Positions 5,508-8,056 of a stretch of 8,056 bases of DNA are shown here, piece after piece. Within the stretch, counting starts at the first letter, position 1. The number at the start of each line of letters is the position of its first letter. The translations under genes were made by a program, and so were the position numbers. The notes under the pieces were generated by a model. The model worked only from the letters and a program-made list of their open reading frames with translations. It did not search any database and was not told the DNA's origin. Source of the stretch: an uncultured Anaerolineae bacterium (lineage in GTDB: Bacteria > Chloroflexota > Anaerolineae > Anaerolineales > Villigracilaceae); assembly GCA_903854805.1 (NCBI GenBank), contig CAINXK010000443.1:1-8056 (forward strand). The letters are read 5' to 3'.

Positions 5508-6500
5508 TCAGGCGTTGTGCAGCAGTTTGAGAAGTTCCATTTCCCGTTCGGCTGCCAGACCGGCGCGCCAGGTATACCCGCTGGGGCGGGTCTGGGCCCA
5601 AGCGATGGTGGCGCGGATGGTTTCATCCAGCCCGCGAAAGCGCAGACCAGCTGCCATGGCTTTTGAGATATTCACTCGTGAGAAACCGGCGTCCGCAGGA
5701 GTATCCGGTACCCAGACAGGTAGATCGCTCCAGGCTTCAACCTTGTGTTTAGCCAGAAAATCTACTGGCGCCCAGATGAACTTTGCAGCACTGTTGCTGA
5801 CTTTTTTGCAGGTTTCGAGCAGTTCACCGAGGCTCAAATCATAATTTGGACCGGTGGCGTTAAAGATACCGGCTGTCTTCTTCTCAACGAGCCTGATGGT
5901 AAATTCGGCTAGATCACGTCCGTCGACAAATTGAACCGGTACCTGTGGTCTTTCGGGGGCAAGGATCTCGCCTCCACGCGCTACACGCATGGGCCAATAT
6001 GTAAAACGATCGGTTGGGTCGTGCGGTCCAACGATCAGTCCAGGGCGGATGATCAGGGTCTGGTTGGGAAAGGCGGTCTGGGCTTCCGCCTCGCAGAGTG
6101 CTTTGAGCGGACCATAACTTTCGCCTGTGATCTCTTCCAGAGTTTCATCTTCCAGCCTACCTGTTGGGTCATTCTCATCAATCCCGATTTTGCTGTTATC
6201 TGCATAGACCGAGATGCTGGAAATGAAAACATAGCTTTCGACATTATTTTTGAGGGCTCGGGCTGAAAGACGGACGATGCGTGGAAGATAGCCGCATGTA
6301 TCAATCACGGCATCCCAGTTTTGACCTGAGAGTCTGGCCAGGTCCTGTTCGCGGTCGCCCAAGATTGTTTCGACTTGTGGATACAACCCCGGATTACTTT
6401 TTCCACGATGAAAGAGAGTGATTGCATGCCCGCGGGCCAGGGCAGAATCGACCAGGTGCCGTCCCAAAAAGCGTGTGCCGCCGATGATAAGAAGGTTCAT
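5508..6500 (-). CDS. NAD-dependent epimerase/dehydratase family protein (extended SDR)
   Basis: A 330-residue extended short-chain dehydrogenase. The N-terminal Rossmann motif is GGTRFLG (7-13). The active-site Ser lies in SSIS (94-97) and the YxxxK pair is Tyr129/Lys133 in YGPLK. RPG (152-154), GPHDPTDRF (158-166) and FVDGRDLA (191-198) match the extended family. All catalytic residues are present, so it should be an active NAD(P)-dependent enzyme. Substrate is unknown; sugar-nucleotide epimerases and 3-beta-hydroxysteroid-type reductases share this fold. I recall close full-length relatives in Actinomycetota and Chloroflexota, also without defined function. It lies 50 bases after the carboxyltransferase gene and 27 before the biotin carboxylase ATG. 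GGGAG lies 13 bases before the ATG, a weak spacing. Confidence 0.9.
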   Translation of the reverse strand: MNLLIIGGTRFLGRHLVDSALARGHAITLFHRGKSNPGLYPQVETILGDREQDLARLSGQNWDAVIDTCGYLPRIVRLSARALKNNVESYVFISSISVYADNSKIGIDENDPTGRLEDETLEEITGESYGPLKALCEAEAQTAFPNQTLIIRPGLIVGPHDPTDRFTYWPMRVARGGEILAPERPQVPVQFVDGRDLAEFTIRLVEKKTAGIFNATGPNYDLSLGELLETCKKVSNSAAKFIWAPVDFLAKHKVEAWSDLPVWVPDTPADAGFSRVNISKAMAAGLRFRGLDETIRATIAWAQTRPSGYTWRAGLAAEREMELLKLLHNA

Positions 6501-6550
6501 AATGATATCTTGTCTCCCGATAATCTATTTATGCGGGCTAATTTATGCGA

Positions 6551-8056
6551 TTACATTCTGAAAACGCCAAAATGGTTGTCCAGACTAGGGGCATTCAAAA
6601 CCACTGAGAGCGCAAGTCCGAGTATCTGGCGGGTTTCGGCCGGGTCGATCACGCCATCATCCCATATACGGGCCGTGGAGTGGTAGGGGTTGCCCTCGCG
6701 CTCGTATTTTTCCAGGGTTGGGCGTTTGAACTCGGCGGCTTCGGTGGGGGTCAGAGCCGGTTTGCCTTCACGCGCTAACTGATCCTGTTTGACGGTTAGC
6801 AGCACGTTGGCGGCTTGTTCGCCACCCATTACGGATATGCGCGCGTTGGGCCACATCCACAGAAAGCGCGGAGAGTAGGCACGCCCGGCCATGGCATAGT
6901 TACCGGCTCCAAAAGACCCACCCGTGACCACGGTCAGCTTGGGGACGCGGGTGTTTGCAACCGCATGCACCATCTTGGCCCCATCCCGAGCAATTCCGCC
7001 AGATTCCGCCTCGCGCCCCACCATGAAACCGGTAATATTTTGCAGAAACAAGAGTGGAATGCCGCGCTGATCACATAATTCGATGAAGTGCGTGGCCTTG
7101 AGCGCTGATTCGCTAAACAGCACGCCGTTGTTGGCGATGATGCCGACCGGGTAGCCGTGGATGTGTGCAAACCCCGTCACGATCGTCGTTCCGTAGCGCG
7201 CCTTGAATTCCCTGAATTGACTGCCATCCACCAACCGGGCGATGATCTCGTGCGCATCGTAACTTTCACGGAAGCTGCGCGGCAGCACGCCATAGATTTC
7301 ATCCAAGGGGTATAGTGGGTCTACTGGTGGCTTGAGATCGAGCTTATCCATCCAGGCGGAATTGCGGTGTTGTGGACCCTGCAGGGTTTCAACGATATCT
7401 CTTAATATCAGGATGGCATGCTCGTCATCCTCGGCAAAATGGTCCGCAACGCCAGATTTACGGGTGTGAATATCTGCACCGCCCAGTTCTTCGGCGCTGA
7501 TATCCTCACCGGTTGCGGCTTTTACCAGTGGAGGCCCACCCAGGAAGATTGTGCCTGTGCCTTTGACGATCACAGCCTCGTCGCTCATGGCTGGAACATA
7601 GGCGCCGCCGGCTGTGCAGCTGCCCATCACTGCTGCGATTTGCGCAATTGCTTTTGCACTCATGCGAGCCTGGTTATAGAAAATTCGTCCAAAATGATCT
7701 GCGTCAGGGAAGACTTCATCCTGCAGGGGCAAAAAAGCCCCACCAGAATCGACTAGATACAGGCAGGGCAAGTGGTTTTCCTCGGCGATTTGCTGGGCGC
7801 GCAAATGCTTTTTGACTGTCATGGGGAAGTATGTGCCACCTTTGACCGTGGCGTCGTTGGCAACGATCAGCACTTCCCGGCCTGCAACGCGCCCTATCCC
7901 AGTTACAATGCCTGCGGCGGGAGCGCCGCCCTCATACATATCCCAGGCGGCCAGTGGAGCAAGTTCCAGGAAAGGCGAGCCTGGGTCGAGCAGGCGCTCG
8001 ATGCGCTCGCGCACAAATAATTTACCCTGCTGTTCGTGGCGTAGTCGATATTTATC
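6551..8056 (-). CDS. mccB: Methylcrotonyl-CoA carboxylase carboxyltransferase (beta) subunit, 5' end beyond the window
   Basis: 501 residues are visible and the frame is open to the window edge. The first 14 codons (8056-8015, ending GKLF) continue the homology into [15 protein letters not shown], so the GTG at 8014 is an internal Val codon, not the start. The beta subunit moves the carboxyl group from biotin to 3-methylcrotonyl-CoA in leucine catabolism. Signature stretches favour MCC beta over propionyl- or acetyl-CoA carboxylases: [41 protein letters not shown]. The two oxyanion-hole loops are TAGGAY (148-153 of the visible part) and [11 protein letters not shown] (379-389). It ends in the family's usual FGVFRM. 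About 30-40 N-terminal residues are missing. It should pair with the biotin carboxylase two genes downstream. Geranyl-CoA carboxylase is the closest alternative. Confidence 0.95.
   Translation of the reverse strand, partial: DKYRLRHEQQGKLFVRERIERLLDPGSPFLELAPLAAWDMYEGGAPAAGIVTGIGRVAGREVLIVANDATVKGGTYFPMTVKKHLRAQQIAEENHLPCLYLVDSGGAFLPLQDEVFPDADHFGRIFYNQARMSAKAIAQIAAVMGSCTAGGAYVPAMSDEAVIVKGTGTIFLGGPPLVKAATGEDISAEELGGADIHTRKSGVADHFAEDDEHAILILRDIVETLQGPQHRNSAWMDKLDLKPPVDPLYPLDEIYGVLPRSFRESYDAHEIIARLVDGSQFREFKARYGTTIVTGFAHIHGYPVGIIANNGVLFSESALKATHFIELCDQRGIPLLFLQNITGFMVGREAESGGIARDGAKMVHAVANTRVPKLTVVTGGSFGAGNYAMAGRAYSPRFLWMWPNARISVMGGEQAANVLLTVKQDQLAREGKPALTPTEAAEFKRPTLEKYEREGNPYHSTARIWDDGVIDPAETRQILGLALSVVLNAPSLDNHFGVFRM

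Noticed and set aside
8012..8014. GTG as the start of the carboxyltransferase
   Set aside because: The 14 codons before it match the conserved family sequence ending in GKL and remain open to the window edge, so the gene starts outside the window.

Overview
The window looks like a stretch of a bacterial chromosome with ordinary housekeeping and accessory metabolism. All six supportable genes lie on the minus strand. No RNA gene, CRISPR array, transposase, integrase or phage gene was seen. A Chloroflexota origin, perhaps Anaerolineae, is my best guess. It rests on the Pro/Thr-rich linker of the lipoprotein and on remembered resemblance of the carboxylase, epimerase and divergent SDR proteins to members of that group. 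No search was run, so this stays an inference.

From right to left, in the direction of transcription, a probable operon comes first. It holds the carboxyltransferase (beta) subunit of a methylcrotonyl-CoA-type carboxylase (6551-8056, its 5' end beyond the window), an NAD-dependent epimerase/dehydratase-family protein (5508-6500) and a biotin carboxylase (3957-5480). Gaps are 50 and 27 bases. The two carboxylase genes should act together in an ATP- and bicarbonate-dependent acyl-CoA carboxylase, most likely for 3-methylcrotonyl-CoA in leucine breakdown. The biotin carboxylase stops where MCC alpha chains enter their BT domain, and no biotin-carrier domain follows. The complex therefore needs a carrier from outside the window.

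Next, after about 350 non-coding bases with a tandem direct repeat and a candidate promoter, lies a short, divergent short-chain dehydrogenase (3017-3607). It keeps the nucleotide-binding half but appears to have lost the catalytic Ser, Tyr and Lys and the C-terminal substrate region. Then comes a single-gene ferritin unit (2220-2714) with a clear promoter, ribosome-binding site, full ferroxidase centre and a hairpin terminator. Last is a large secreted lipoprotein of unknown function (257-1801). Its upstream region carries a perfect 12-bp palindrome and a 10-bp direct repeat. The leftmost 256 bases contain no recognisable gene.

The window holds no obvious defence or mobile system. The points most worth a second look are the apparent pseudo-enzyme SDR, the carrier-less biotin carboxylase with an epimerase inserted in its operon, and the repeats upstream of the lipoprotein and SDR genes.
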